DNA of 64,000 bases from Prostheceraeus crozeri. Lineage: Eukaryota; Platyhelminthes; Polycladida; Euryleptidae. Positions 29,953 to 39,653 of the stretch are shown piece by piece. The notes under the pieces were generated by a model, which made no database searches, was not told where the DNA came from, and saw only the letters and a list, made by a program, of their open reading frames with translations. The stretch is from the NCBI GenBank assembly GCA_907163375.1, contig CAJQUW010004481.1:62001-126000 (forward strand), written 5' to 3'. Each line of letters begins with the position of its first letter. Within the stretch, counting starts at the first letter, position 1. Both the position numbers and the translations under genes were made by a program.

Positions 29953-29961
29953 TTTACTTAG
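29953..29961 (-). promoter_or_regulatory. CTAAGTAAA virion-gene promoter variant
   Basis: Minus-strand CTAAGTAAA, 31 bp before the ATG at 29922. It overlaps the stop of the next gene up. Confidence 0.4.
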
Positions 29962-30130
29962 AACGATTTAAGAATGCATTTACAAGTCCATATCCAGCTT
30001 TGTCTGCTGTACGTTTGGCCATTGCATTACCAACCACTTTCATAAGCAATGGGAAAATCATACCCCCTCTCTGACGTCGTATAAAACCACCTCTCTGCCG
30101 TCTTCGTCTTCGTCTTCGTCTTTGTGGCAT
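29954..30130 (-). CDS. Arg-rich mini-protein, pX/mu-like (58 residues)
   Basis: Starts MPQRRRRRRRRQRGG, then FIRRQRGGMIFPLLMKVVGNAMAKR. It is the same build as the two genes below: eight Arg, GG, a second RRQRGG and a hydrophobic helix. The three are probably tandem duplicates with diverged ends. Two direct copies of upstream sequence (30121-30275) give it a doubled promoter. Confidence 0.6.
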   Translation of the reverse strand: MPQRRRRRRRRQRGGFIRRQRGGMIFPLLMKVVGNAMAKRTADKAGYGLVNAFLNRSK

Positions 30131-30275
30131 TATGTCTTTAACCTACTCCATCATACTCTATACTTATACTTATACTTATAATCATCCCATACCCTTTCTT
30201 CATCTTTGTGGCATTATGTCTTTAACCTATTCTATCATACTCTACTTATAATCATCCCATACCCCTTCATTCAAA
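30121..30275. repeat. Direct duplication of start/promoter region
   Basis: The stretch TTTGTGGCATTATGTCTTTA, continuing through TACTTATAATCATCCCATACCC, occurs twice about 80 bp apart (near 30121 and 30205). The first copy adds two more TACTTA units. Each copy carries an ATTATAAGTA word and a start ATG; only the first leads into the full gene at 30130. Confidence 0.7.
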
Positions 30276-30323
30276 ATAAACAACGCTTACCATGTAGGTT
30301 TATTGAAAGTTAAAACAAATACA

Positions 30324-30809
30324 TCACTCGAATACACTATCCAATCCAATAACATGTACAATTGTTTCGTCTACTAGGTCCACCTCACGTCTCACATTTG
30401 ATCCCGATGACGAGTGTCCATGAAACTGTCGAAGCGATGGGATAAAGTGACGTAAACCCAATGGAATTACCGGAGATCCAGCCCTCGAATTGGGAGGTAC
30501 GTTCTCCTTCTCCTTCTCATTTTCATAAGTCGGCCACTCTTCATCAGTCATCTCACTGAAATTTGTACGAATTGATGACGGTGAATTCAAAAATCTGTCA
30601 AGTTGAGTAATGTCTGGTGACGCTCTCGGAGTTGGGGTAGGCGTCACCAACTCTGGAAGTGATTCCTCCGCCAATTCACTGAGATCAGGCCATGATCCCC
30701 ATCCAGATGGAAGATCTGTTGGCCAGTCTTCCACGTCGGTCTCTGGTACCAGCACTTCGGGAATACTAATCCGTAAAGGTTGAATTAATGTAACGTCAGG
30801 CATGTTCAC
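30324..30809 (-). CDS. Unrecognised acidic Pro/Ser-rich protein
   Basis: 161 residues, strongly acidic and low in hydrophobic blocks (DVEDWPTDLPSGWGSWPDLSE, ELVTPTPTPRASPD, NEKEKENVPPNS), probably disordered. It resembles an activation domain or adaptor by composition only. TATATAAA lies 42 bp upstream. It is the first of four genes at the right end that each have a TATA box and GGGTCCCT-type words between them. Confidence 0.55.
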   Translation of the reverse strand: MNMPDVTLIQPLRISIPEVLVPETDVEDWPTDLPSGWGSWPDLSELAEESLPELVTPTPTPRASPDITQLDRFLNSPSSIRTNFSEMTDEEWPTYENEKEKENVPPNSRAGSPVIPLGLRHFIPSLRQFHGHSSSGSNVRREVDLVDETIVHVIGLDSVFE

Positions 30810-30850
30810 TCGCTCAAGTCAAAATATGAAGTAAATGATTTCAATAGTCG

Positions 30851-30858
30851 TTTATATA
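30851..30858 (-). promoter_or_regulatory. TATA box of acidic protein gene
   Basis: TATATAAA on the minus strand, 42 bp before the ATG at 30809. Confidence 0.55.
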
Positions 30859-30864
30859 CCATTT

Positions 30865-30955
30865 TAGGGGGATCGGGTCCTTTACAATGTCCAGGTCCTT
30901 TAACGGGTCCTTCAAAAATGATCAGGTCCCCTATCGGGTCCCTTCCATATACCTT
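30865..30955. repeat. Subterminal GGGTCC-motif cluster
   Basis: Several copies of GGGTCCTTT/GGGTCCCTT within 90 bp. The same words occur at 31198-31235, in both terminal repeats and at 3690-3770, and hardly elsewhere in the element, so they mark its two ends. Confidence 0.6.
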
Positions 30956-31151
30956 CTCTCCAATAATTTGACTGTCGTTGATGACTCACTATAGTAGCTT
31001 TATACACATAATCACACGTCTCTTCACATTCCCTAATCTTCTCCGGATCCTTCGTTTTGTATGCTCTCCTCTTGTATCTTTCTATCATTCGCTTGATCGT
31101 TTTCATCTCCTCACGCTGTCGCACTCTTAATTCCTCTCTCGTTTCTACCAT
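30912..31151 (-). CDS. Small basic helical protein
   Basis: 79 residues from MVETREELRVRQREEMK: an almost continuous charged helix (KTIKRMIERYKRRAYKTKD, KIRECEETCDYVYKATIV). The frame is open up to 31193, but the TATA box at 31183-31190 makes this ATG, 32 bp away, the likely start. The C-terminal residues (GPDRGPDHF) are encoded by the GGGTCCC motif cluster. No family. Confidence 0.45.
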   Translation of the reverse strand: MVETREELRVRQREEMKTIKRMIERYKRRAYKTKDPEKIRECEETCDYVYKATIVSHQRQSNYWREGIWKGPDRGPDHF

Positions 31152-31182
31152 GATTATGATTATAGCACTCATTTCATCCACT

Positions 31183-31190
31183 CTTATATA
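31183..31190 (-). promoter_or_regulatory. TATA box of small basic protein gene
   Basis: TATATAAG on the minus strand, 32 bp before the ATG at 31151. It decides the start. Confidence 0.55.
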
Positions 31191-31236
31191 CACATCTTAG
31201 AGGACCCGGTCCCTTCACGGGTCCCTAAAGGGTTCA

Positions 31237-31803
31237 TCACCTCGTTTGTCCACTCGTCCATTCAATGTCACTCAAAGCACTAGTATGAATAATCTGAACC
31301 CATTCCTTCTTCTCAATATCTAAACGAAATCGTCGTGTTAATTTCGGTCGTTTAAATACTTCTGGAGTATGTCCATATACTATTGCCATAGCCTTTGACA
31401 AACTCCGATCTGCACACCTGTTGCCTGGTGAACGACGAATACATGTTTCTGTAGGATCCCACGATATAAGCACATCTCCTTCATACATTGGAATATAATC
31501 ACGTTCAAAATAAAGACATTCTTTCGGTTTCTCCACCGTTGTTGTAATCGGATAATGATATGTCGGTGTTACTCCAAAATAGAATGTGTCAATATGTGTT
31601 GGGATTAGTTCATTTTCCAATTCTATCTTACGACGAGATATCACTACACAGTTGTCTGTCTCTGAAATTATCTTGTCTCCATGAAATAATGGAATGGTAC
31701 GGTGATATTGCCAAAATTTACCCTTCCAATGACGTATAGGATAACGCACCTCACACTCTGGAATCTCACATTCTGGAATCACACACTCTGGAATCTCACT
31801 CAT
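31237..31803 (-). CDS. Unrecognised protein, paralogue of 31949-32521
   Basis: 188 residues from MSEIPECVIPECEIPECE, with a PECEI repeat at the start, then a beta-rich body with two similar halves: IPLFHGDKIISETDNCVVISRR and IPMYEGDVLISWDPTETCIRR. The same pair of motifs occurs in the next gene (IPLFAGDQILSDRKTCLVVKR, IPMYEGDIILGYTPTRTIVRR). Both share HIDTFYF/RIDTFYF and the C-terminal EWVQI/EWIRI. The internal G-D--I-------IVRR repeat suggests a duplicated small beta fold. The frame extends to 31830, but TATAAATAG at 31837 favours this start. No family recognised; duplicated genes at the element's end are typical host-interaction genes. Confidence 0.6.
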   Translation of the reverse strand: MSEIPECVIPECEIPECEVRYPIRHWKGKFWQYHRTIPLFHGDKIISETDNCVVISRRKIELENELIPTHIDTFYFGVTPTYHYPITTTVEKPKECLYFERDYIPMYEGDVLISWDPTETCIRRSPGNRCADRSLSKAMAIVYGHTPEVFKRPKLTRRFRLDIEKKEWVQIIHTSALSDIEWTSGQTR

Positions 31804-31836
31804 GATGATTATATTCCAATCTATTTTCACTTAACC

Positions 31837-31845
31837 CTATTTATA
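31837..31845 (-). promoter_or_regulatory. TATA box of 31803 gene
   Basis: TATAAATAG on the minus strand, 34 bp before the ATG at 31803. Confidence 0.55.
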
Positions 31846-31948
31846 CCCCATATCTCTTCTTATACTACCATCTACTCTTCCTATAGTATAACTCAATGAA
31901 AATGATCACATGTATAATGTATGTTTATTCAAAATGGTACAAAAAAGT

Positions 31949-32521
31949 TCATTCATCATTCAATAACTGTTCATTTATTCCATGAAATGTCTTATAACCC
32001 TCACTCTCTTCTTCAACGTCTTTGTAGTATCCGATCGCCATGATACGTATCCATTCTCCCGCCGCTCCATCCAGACAGAATCGTTCCGTCTCGTAAGGTG
32101 GGTCCATGATTGGCTCCTCATGTGGTTGTTCAAGCACACACGCCTCCATCCACCTTCCATCATCCACCCACCCTGGTGCACGACGCACAATCGTTCTTGT
32201 AGGGGTATACCCCAAAATTATATCCCCTTCGTACATGGGAATATCACCTCGTTCCATGTAGAGTGGCTTCTCCGGTGGGTAGTTTTTACTTCTGAACACT
32301 CGAAATACAGGTGATTTTGTGAAGTAAAATGTATCAATCCTTGGTGGAAATACATGCGTCTCTGTCCGTACCACGGCCCGCTTCACCACCAGACATGTCT
32401 TCCTATCTGATAGAATCTGATCCCCAGCAAAAAGGGGAATATCTCTATATACCAATTTAGGTACTTGATCCCGAAGTAATGGGAAGAATATAGTTGATGT
32501 TTCTGTTCCTGCTACTTCCAT
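31949..32521 (-). CDS. Unrecognised protein, paralogue of 31237-31803
   Basis: 190 residues, the outermost gene at the right end. It shares with its neighbour the order YRDIPLFAGDQIL, CLVVKR, RIDTFYF, RGDIPMYEGDIIL, TRTIVRR and a final acidic and Trp-containing segment. It is beta-rich with no Cys pairs or membrane helix. TATATAAG lies 56 bp upstream. Tandem duplication followed by divergence is the simplest history. Function unknown. Confidence 0.6.
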   Translation of the reverse strand: MEVAGTETSTIFFPLLRDQVPKLVYRDIPLFAGDQILSDRKTCLVVKRAVVRTETHVFPPRIDTFYFTKSPVFRVFRSKNYPPEKPLYMERGDIPMYEGDIILGYTPTRTIVRRAPGWVDDGRWMEACVLEQPHEEPIMDPPYETERFCLDGAAGEWIRIMAIGYYKDVEEESEGYKTFHGINEQLLNDE

Positions 32522-32576
32522 GTTGTATCTGAGTAGTCTTCTTTAACGGTATAATTCATCTACATTCAAACTCCTT

Positions 32577-32584
32577 CTTATATA
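32577..32584 (-). promoter_or_regulatory. TATA box of rightmost gene
   Basis: TATATAAG on the minus strand, 56 bp before the ATG at 32521 and next to the right terminal repeat. Confidence 0.5.
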
Positions 32585-32593
32585 TATTCTCTG

Positions 32594-32807
32594 AAGGGAC
32601 CCGAACCCTACGGGGGACCTGACTTAGTGTCATAGTAGAATTCAAATCTACAGTACTATAGTTTTTTCGCGCCACGGGTCCCCTGGTTGGTAACGGGACC
32701 CGTGACCTTGGACACGGTCCCGTTGCTAAGCAACCAGGGGACCCGTGGCGCGAAAAAACTATAGTACTGTAGATTTGAATTCTACTATGACACTAAGTGA
32801 CACTACT
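32594..32807 (-). repeat. Right terminal inverted repeat with hairpin palindrome
   Basis: Reverse complement of 3503-3717. The palindromic core, including the asymmetric centre, is identical in both ends; differences lie in the inner GGGTCCC part. It ends in CT before the target duplication. Confidence 0.92.
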
Positions 32808-32813
32808 GGTACA
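32808..32813. repeat. Polinton target-site duplication (right)
   Basis: GGTACA, identical to 3497-3502. Confidence 0.9.
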
Positions 32814-32946
32814 TTCCAGCTTTGTTACACTCCGTTGCAGTAGATCCTACGTATCCCGCAGTCTAGGATTTAGAAATGACACATGTATTGAGGTTGTGCT
32901 GACACATGCTAATTGGCTATAATCAAGTAGAATACATTCATGTATC

Positions 32947-33512
32947 CAGAGGTGTAGTCGTAAATTCTTAGGAAGTATAACGTTAAGAGCTAAAAATTCA
33001 GCTGAATTTTGGGAAGTATAGCGCTAACTTTGACATGTATATACACTAAAAGCCAAAAGACTTGTCGCACATGCAATGTTAACTAATGCGCAAGGATGAC
33101 AAGTCTTTTGACTTTTAGTGTATCAGCTGAAAAACGCATATTCGTGCCATTATTGTCCACAACGGACTGTTCGAGAGCTACATAATCGCCCTTTCAGAAT
33201 TTTCAACCGCTCTCATCCCCTTACTTATCATTATGCTCTCATTATCCTTACATCTCATCCTTATTACTTTATCATTGAAGGACTTCCACATGAATCCAAG
33301 TAATAATGAAAGCATGCATGCTCATGACAAAATGCAAAAATATGAAGTTGAATAAGATCTTCATCAATAATGCACATCAAGTAGGAACATTTTTACATTA
33401 AATGTTTGCCACTGCGTTAATTTGATGACCTTAGGAAGTATAACGCTGATTCGGCCAGAATCGTAGGAAGTATAACGGCGTTATACCGCGTTACCCCTCC
33501 ACTACACCCCTG
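32947..33512. mobile_element. Non-autonomous hAT-like element
   Basis: 566 bp beginning CAGAGGTGTAG and ending CTACACCCCTG, flanked by an exact 8-bp duplication CATGTATC (32939-32946 and 33513-33520), as hAT transposases make. It contains four copies of GGAAGTATAACGC-like words (near 32971, 33011, 33434, 33465) and no transposase. A small hairpin element is nested inside. Confidence 0.8.
33043..33121. repeat. Nested hairpin repeat
   Basis: ACACTAAAAGCCAAAAGACT near 33043 pairs with AGTCTTTTGACTTTTAGTGT ending at 33121, about 24-bp arms with one or two mismatches and a 30-bp loop. It looks like a tiny MITE inserted in the hAT-like element. Confidence 0.6.
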
Positions 33513-33520
33513 CATGTATC

Positions 33521-34871
33521 CATTCTATGGAACAAACAAACAGAAAATAAGAACAACATTCGGAAACAATAAATGAAGTCGACAATGCATAGACCATGGC
33601 ATGATGAGCATATTTCAATCATTGCTAAGTGTCATGAGTTGTTTACGTCAACTCGAGAAGAATTAAATTCCAATAAACAAGTTAACACAACATTTTTCGA
33701 TAAATCATGATGAGAAAATTGTAATCCTTGACTTTAGGGTGGACTCAGTTCTTTAAGCAGATTGGAATGTTTTTGGTGTCAGCAGTGTTTTCCAGAACTG
33801 TAGAGCAATTTGCTTATCCGTTCGCTGGTCGAACCATCGTGCCATCACTTCTGCATGTCAGGCACTTGGAGAGCAGGAAAGATTACATTTCAATGCAATG
33901 ACATGTACATGCTCTTTTCCATGCGTGTACAGTATGAATGATTGTCTAAATTCCTGTTTGAAGATCAGTTTGGATAGAAATTGATAAAAATCATTACCAG
34001 GTTTGTCTGCTTTTCCACGGTAAGGTAGACCTGCTATTCATGTATTAAAGTGCATGCCCGGCCGATCGGTTTTGAATACACCTGCCATCTGCTTCCGGGC
34101 CCGGTTTTGATTAGGCCCTACACCGGATGCAGTCCCGGCACGACCGGTTTCAACTCAGGTACACTTTTAAATTCCAAACTCACCTTCCTTTGCATCCTTC
34201 CAAATTTTGTCTTCCAGTTCCTAGGAACGAGTGATTGAAGTTTAAGCTTCAGGACGATTTCGAATGTGTTGATTCCATGTGATAGACAGGCTATGATACA
34301 AAATTTATAATGACAATTGTTCAAGCACAGGGACTGTGCAATGTTTATTTGTGTGTTTGCACACTATACGAGTTCATATTTCGTCAATCCAATGGGAGAC
34401 TATGAGGCCATAAAGACATGTAGCACATGCATACCTGCATGCTATCATCATTTGATGTTGAGTTCTTGGTTTATAGGGCCTGTTAATCTTCTTCACACGG
34501 CAATAGCATGTAAAAATAACTCCATCTGTTTATGTGTTTTATATTTGACGAACTATTCAAAGCATGTGCTGTTTGAAATAATTTACTGTTATTTCACCAG
34601 ATTACCCTCTATTGTGTAAGTTTAAGTGTCATTTCCTCAATCTTCGTATGAATACAGTGCATCCGATGTAACGCACCTTGATGCATCAAGGCAAAATTGT
34701 CATGCTTCGAAAATGATGATAAAACCATAAATAAATCATCTTCTTTTGAAATCTATACGCAAATCTACAGTGCAGCAATGTAAAAATCTTAAAATATTGC
34801 AACATCTTAAAAAAGCCATTATTAAGTGCAGAAATCTCTACGATACTGGTTCGAAGCACTTGTGCGCATAG
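33521..34871. other. Intergenic, repeat debris
   Basis: No gene seen. 34055-34160 has CCGG-rich words ending CCGGTTTCAACTCAGG, related to the GGTTGGAACCGG family. 33955-33995 is an inverted copy of a stretch at 35108-35145 inside the element at 34872, so part of this segment belongs to an older copy of that family. Confidence 0.4.
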
Positions 34872-35780
34872 CAGGGTTGGAACCGGCCGGGGCCGGGCCG
34901 TCGGCCGATGTAGTCATAGCCGGCCGGAACTAAGCTGGCGTCTCTGTAACCTTCTAATTAAGACTGGCAGTTGCTCACCTTAGAACATTAGACATCATTC
35001 TATTTCTCGATTTCTGTATTGCATTCGACGGACTTCAGAATCTATAGCATGATGGGAATCCAATCTGGTCGGTACTAAGCAAGAATTCCCGATGAAGCGC
35101 AAAGATGCTGATTTTTATCAAATTCTATCCAAATTGATCTTCTGTCAGCTAATTAGACAAGAATTCGTACCTGGATAACATATTTTGTACGCGTGAGAAT
35201 AACATTGGCAGCCAGCAATGCGCGTAATAACCTGTTCAAGACATTGAATAATTTTACGATAGATTTCATTTATTCATTTTTTCATTAATTTCATTTATGC
35301 TAGAGTGTGCGATTCCGGAAACTCTAATTGAGATCGAGTACGACTCAAAGCTAGAAGAATACATGTAAGTAAATTTGCCTATGGATTACTACTTCATCAG
35401 CACCGACTTGTCCTAACTGCCATCAAGGCTGCTATGAAAACTTCCCTGCAAAACGGAAAAACAACAAAATAAATTTTCCTCATGCGTTGTAGCATAACGG
35501 TTATTCCAAGTACCTAAACTTCTTTAACAACCCACCTTTCAGTTATATTTTGCGGTTCTCCTAATTGCTTTGATTTGACTCAAGAAATGGTTCGCAATGT
35601 TCGGGTCATAAAAATTATGTTGTTATACTCTTACAATGTTGCAATTCTATTTTAACTGACTAGACAATTAATTCTAGAATGAGCATGTCGTCTATCGTCG
35701 ACATAAGCCCAATTAGAAAAATCGGCCGCCCGGTCTTCAACATTTGGTCGAGGCCGGGCTGACGACCGGTTCCAACCCTG
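34872..35780. mobile_element. GGTTGGAACCGG-family non-autonomous DNA element
   Basis: 909 bp starting CAGGGTTGGAACCGGCCGG and ending CCGGTTCCAACCCTG, a 15-bp inverted repeat. Flanking octamers GCGCATAG and GCTCATTG agree at 6 of 8 positions, compatible with an old hAT-type duplication. No transposase inside. Related ends lie at 2861 and 45531. Confidence 0.6.
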
Positions 35781-36400
35781 GCTCATTGAGAGCATTTGCA
35801 CATGTATAATAGGTTTACTCGTCCTCGTAATCAAGAGCAAGAAAGCGACTGTTGCTATGTTTGAGCACGTGACGTAGTATTGCTTTGCTCACATATTTAG
35901 AAGAACACATTTACTATTTTTACATGACTGTGCGAAGACTGCATAAAACAGAACAGAAGAAACCCGAGTGCGACTAAGCAGGATAGGCACACTTGGATTT
36001 TGTCATGTTGACAAATGCATTTCTTTGTCAACAAGGAATCATAAAAGAAGGAGAAAAATATAGAGGATAAAATCCTGTTGGGACTGGGCTATTCTTCGGA
36101 AGCCCAATCCCAGTCCCAATTAGGATCCAAATACCCAACGGCAAGACGTTAGGGTTTGATTAGAAAGTATAGAAGAATCAACCGCTCTTGCTAATCTCAA
36201 AAAGTGATTCAGTTTATCTTTCACTATTTGTACAAATCTTATGGTTCCTATTTCTTCAGTAGAAACCCAATGATTTTCAGCTGGAAGTTGCTTTGAAATT
36301 TTGCACAGATAAATTTGCGAGGTAATGGCTTGACCAGTTCAAAACATAATCCTAATTACTAACCAAAGGAATTCGCTAAGTTATGGTTCCTTTCATTCTA
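35781..36400. other. Intergenic, nothing clear
   Basis: No gene, RNA or repeat with recognisable ends. A local inverted word (ACTGGGCTATTCTTCGGAAGCCCAATCCCAGT, 36080-36115) is a short hairpin. Confidence 0.4.
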
Positions 36401-37187
36401 CAGTGGCGAGCATATTAATCGGAACACCTACATTCTTTTAACTTTTTCGAAAAAATTTTATTCTAATGTCTCGAATGTTTATAATTAGGTGCTGTACAGA
36501 ATTGTACTTTGAAATACTTGTATCTACTTATATTTTTTCATCTCAGATTTCATTTAAATGCATTTTTGTGTATCTCTATAAATATAAACAAAGGAATACC
36601 CCATATATTGTTGCGAGGAAAATAATCGGAACACTGAAAACAAATGAAGGAAAAGCTATCAATATTCTATTATACCTGCCACCAAATTTACAAAATGCAA
36701 TTTTTCAATTATACGAGTACAGTATTGTCTCTTCTAGCATCTAAAAAAGTTCACATCAATACTTAGTGTGACCTCCCTTCACACTAATCAAATGTTTAAT
36801 ACGGTTAGGCATGCTCTCAATCAGTTTTCTACACATTTTCATTCAATTGGCCATGAATTTCTGAATCTCGACTTCTCTCCACTTCTCCACATGTTCGTTT
36901 TTTTCATTAGATCGCTGCAAATAATCAGAGCATAAAATTGATTTACATAGTGTTTCAGATTAATTTGCTCGCATAAAAATATGGATTATTCCTTTGTTTG
37001 AATTTATAAAGATATATAAACAGGCATTAAAGTGAAATCTGAGATGAAAAAAACAATCAGATACAAGCATGCCAATTAAAGTACAATTCTGTACAGCACC
37101 TACTTATAAACATTCGAGACATAAGAATAAAATTTGTTCAAGTAAAGTTAAAAAATGCATTTGTTCCGATTAATATGCTCGCCACTG
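36401..37187 (-). mobile_element. Tc1/mariner relic, internally deleted
   Basis: 787 bp with terminal inverted repeats CAGTGGCGAGCATATTAATC and its complement, each flanked by TA. A long internal inverted repeat (about 36465-36560 against 37040-37125) is typical of Tc1 subterminal repeats. Minus-strand 36756-36824 encodes LIESMPNRIKHLISVKGGHT followed by KY and a stop, the C-terminus of a Tc1-like transposase. The rest of the transposase is absent. Confidence 0.8.
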
Positions 37188-37189
37188 TA

Positions 37190-38222
37190 TATAAAATCCA
37201 ACCATTAAAGTCTAAAAATTTGGATGCACGCGTGTTTTATGAATAGAGCGACATTTAGGCCCGTTTTTGAAGACTGGGGCCCAAACCCCAAGATTGTGCA
37301 GCTTAAGACAATGAGGACTAAATTTTTAATAAGGACCAATGAGGACCCCTTTAAATGAAGACTAAATGTAATCTGAAATCAAACTTTTTGTGCGCGAATC
37401 TATGGAGGAAGGTCTCCTGGCTCTCTGACTCGTACACTCATGAGGGCGATGTATAAATAATTTCGTCACCTTGATTACTCGTTAAGTTATGTAAGTTTAC
37501 ATTCTTTATACAGTATGTCACACAAATAGCAAGACATATATATTCAGATAATTCTTGAAAATACCATCATACAGTGTCCACATCAGAATGAAGGCAATCA
37601 TCTTGCAGCATGCTTGGCGGCTAAAGTCTAACGTCAATAAAGTATCAATTAACGGGGTAGGACACGTGATTTCAGCAAAACATGTGGGAGTCCATCATAA
37701 AAAAAATTTGCTGCTTCTACTTTAAAAAATTTCCGACGCCCTTGAGTGTAATGAATTATGCTTTAAGATGAGTTACACTACACGTACACACCGATCTCGA
37801 TTAACTAGCTTTTGCAATGAAATTCACACAACAAATTGAAGATATTGATTTATCATGTGTGCAGTCTGATAAGTTCGATGGTCCGATGCCCTTGCTCAAA
37901 ATTCTGATTAGACCCCACTTTCGGTAACTTTGGGATGGGCCCTGAGCAAGCGCAAAACTTCCGCAACTTAAAACTAGCCATTCGATTCAAACTATTCATT
38001 CATTTCAAACCGCTCTGCTCACGATTTTACCCATTCTCGATCTTTTGTTATCGAGCCATGTGACAGCTGCTGTTCGACGACGCAATGGAATCGAAGATCG
38101 TGATCGCTATATAGTCTTAAGTGCTTTTCGCAGCCATAGTGACAGACTTTCAAATTGCATTTGTTAGTTTCACTTCTAACGCCACGTCAGTCTCTAGATG
38201 AAGTATTTGGCTTATGCACATG
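37190..38222. other. Intergenic, nothing clear
   Basis: AT-rich sequence without supported gene or element ends. Confidence 0.35.
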
Positions 38223-38230
38223 CATTAGCC

Positions 38231-38894
38231 CAGTGTTTCTCAACCCCCGTTACAGGTCAGTTTAGTCCGCGAAGTTAATGTAAAGGGAAGACCGCTTTTA
38301 GTATAAAACGCTTAAAACAGAGGCGGATTTGGTCCAAAGACGTCTTCCATTGTCTTTGATCTGGTTTTTTAATGCGATGATGCTGTCTCAGAGTCGAAGA
38401 AGTATTTCTTCAATATGATTACCATAGAAAGCATCTACAGTACAGCTCATGTGCCTTCATATGGGGCTACGATGACTCAGCTATGTATTAATGATAGCGC
38501 TACTTTCCTGCAAATTACGATTCAATCAGCGTCCGCTATGACGCACTGTGTTCATCGATTTTTCACGGTTGCTATTCCAATTGATTTGCTTAGTTGACGT
38601 GCTTCTGTATTGTATACAGTTATTGTATATGCTACATAAATAATATTATTTTGTCTTTCTAGATGTTTCGTAATTAGGCCTACTAGTAACATCTGACGCA
38701 CGATCATTATTTATTCAGGACTTTCGATACATCATCTGCAGAAACTGAATTTGAAACAAAATGCTAAATTGTATTTCAACGCGATTAAATAGACGCCTTT
38801 ATGTTTGATAGATCCGTATTTATTTAAAAGGTCTTAGTCCACGTAGTTCACCTGGGGCGCTTTGTCCGCGATAAGTAAAGGTTGAGAAGCACTG
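38231..38894. mobile_element. Non-autonomous hAT element
   Basis: 664 bp starting CAGTGTTTCTCAACC and ending GGTTGAGAAGCACTG, the well-known hAT (Charlie-like) terminal pattern. It is flanked by an exact 8-bp duplication CATTAGCC (38223-38230 and 38895-38902). No transposase inside; the short open frame at 38415 is not supported. Confidence 0.85.
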
Positions 38895-38902
38895 CATTAG
38901 CC

Positions 38903-39653
38903 AAATACCTTGACCTGAATCTTGCCTTTCCGATAGTGAAGGGGACAGAGAGAGAGAAAGAGGGGAATGCGCCGTATATGGTTTTCACCGCATAGTAGGC
39001 CTACGTGCAACAGCTAGGTCTACTCTCTGCCTATTGGCGCTCTTTAATTTCATTGTGTTATCATCTACTGATTTCCTAGGATTTTAACAGATTGAGCGAT
39101 ATGCGCCGACAACCCATCAAAGACACTTTTGCTTAATTACTTAAATTACTTACCTGCTACTATCAACCTACAATGTTTGATTCATATAGCTTAATTCTAT
39201 TTTCATTCTGCTGGCAAGAAAAACAGTCAATGACAATAGGCCTTGACAGAGTTATGTTACAGGAATTATAATACAGTATGTAATTTTGCGGTATAAAAAA
39301 GAACAAGGTCTTCACAAATTAATTTCATAATTTTTCATAATTGATTTCATAAATGATAGAAGCGTGTAACAGAAGCTTCGAAGAGATAATGCAAGTATGC
39401 GTCCAACTTTAAACATGAATTAAATAAAAGGTAATCAAGCAGCTAATTTCATGACTCATCGCCCATCCATTGATGACATAACATTTTTTCACTTGTTTGC
39501 AAAGTCACTTGAAACTGTCACAGAGTAATTGGTCTCTCTCAGTGAATTGAATGAACCATCAAATGCTGATAACACAGTCCAGTCAAGCATGAAATTGTGT
39601 GGAATCGAATAAGCAACGTTTGAGCAAGTTGGTGACGAAATTCATTTGAAGCA
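38903..39653. other. 5' flank of the SLC5 gene
   Basis: Upstream DNA of the symporter. A GAGAGAGAGAAAGAGG run lies near 38946. No TATA box or clear upstream exon is identifiable. Confidence 0.35.

Larger units (their letters stand above)
3503..32807. mobile_element. Polinton/Maverick virus-like element, nearly whole
   Basis: A 29.3-kb element bounded by terminal inverted repeats, starting AG and ending CT, with an exact 6-bp target duplication. It carries the Polinton hallmark set: protein-primed polymerase B, retroviral-type integrase with chromodomain, adenain-type cysteine protease, A32-like packaging ATPase and an F54H12.2-type major capsid protein. It also has a basic core-like protein, giant capsid-type proteins and many small genes. 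Polymerase and TBP-like genes point right; all others point left. The near-identical ends, exact duplication and mostly open long genes indicate a recent insertion. The element looks almost whole, with about one break, in the polymerase region. Extra genes (TBP-like, UBA-RING, DEDDh exonuclease-like, collagen fusion) make it larger and richer than a typical 15-20-kb Polinton. Confidence 0.95.

Noticed and set aside
33118-33303. 61-residue frame with CHYCPQ
   Set aside because: Lies in a non-autonomous hAT-like element and begins in a hairpin repeat; chance.
2861-34157. Polinton inserted inside a GGTTGGAACCGG element
   Set aside because: A left end at 2861 and a right-end-like sequence near 34140 fit loosely, but the flanks show no duplication and the right end is poorly matched.
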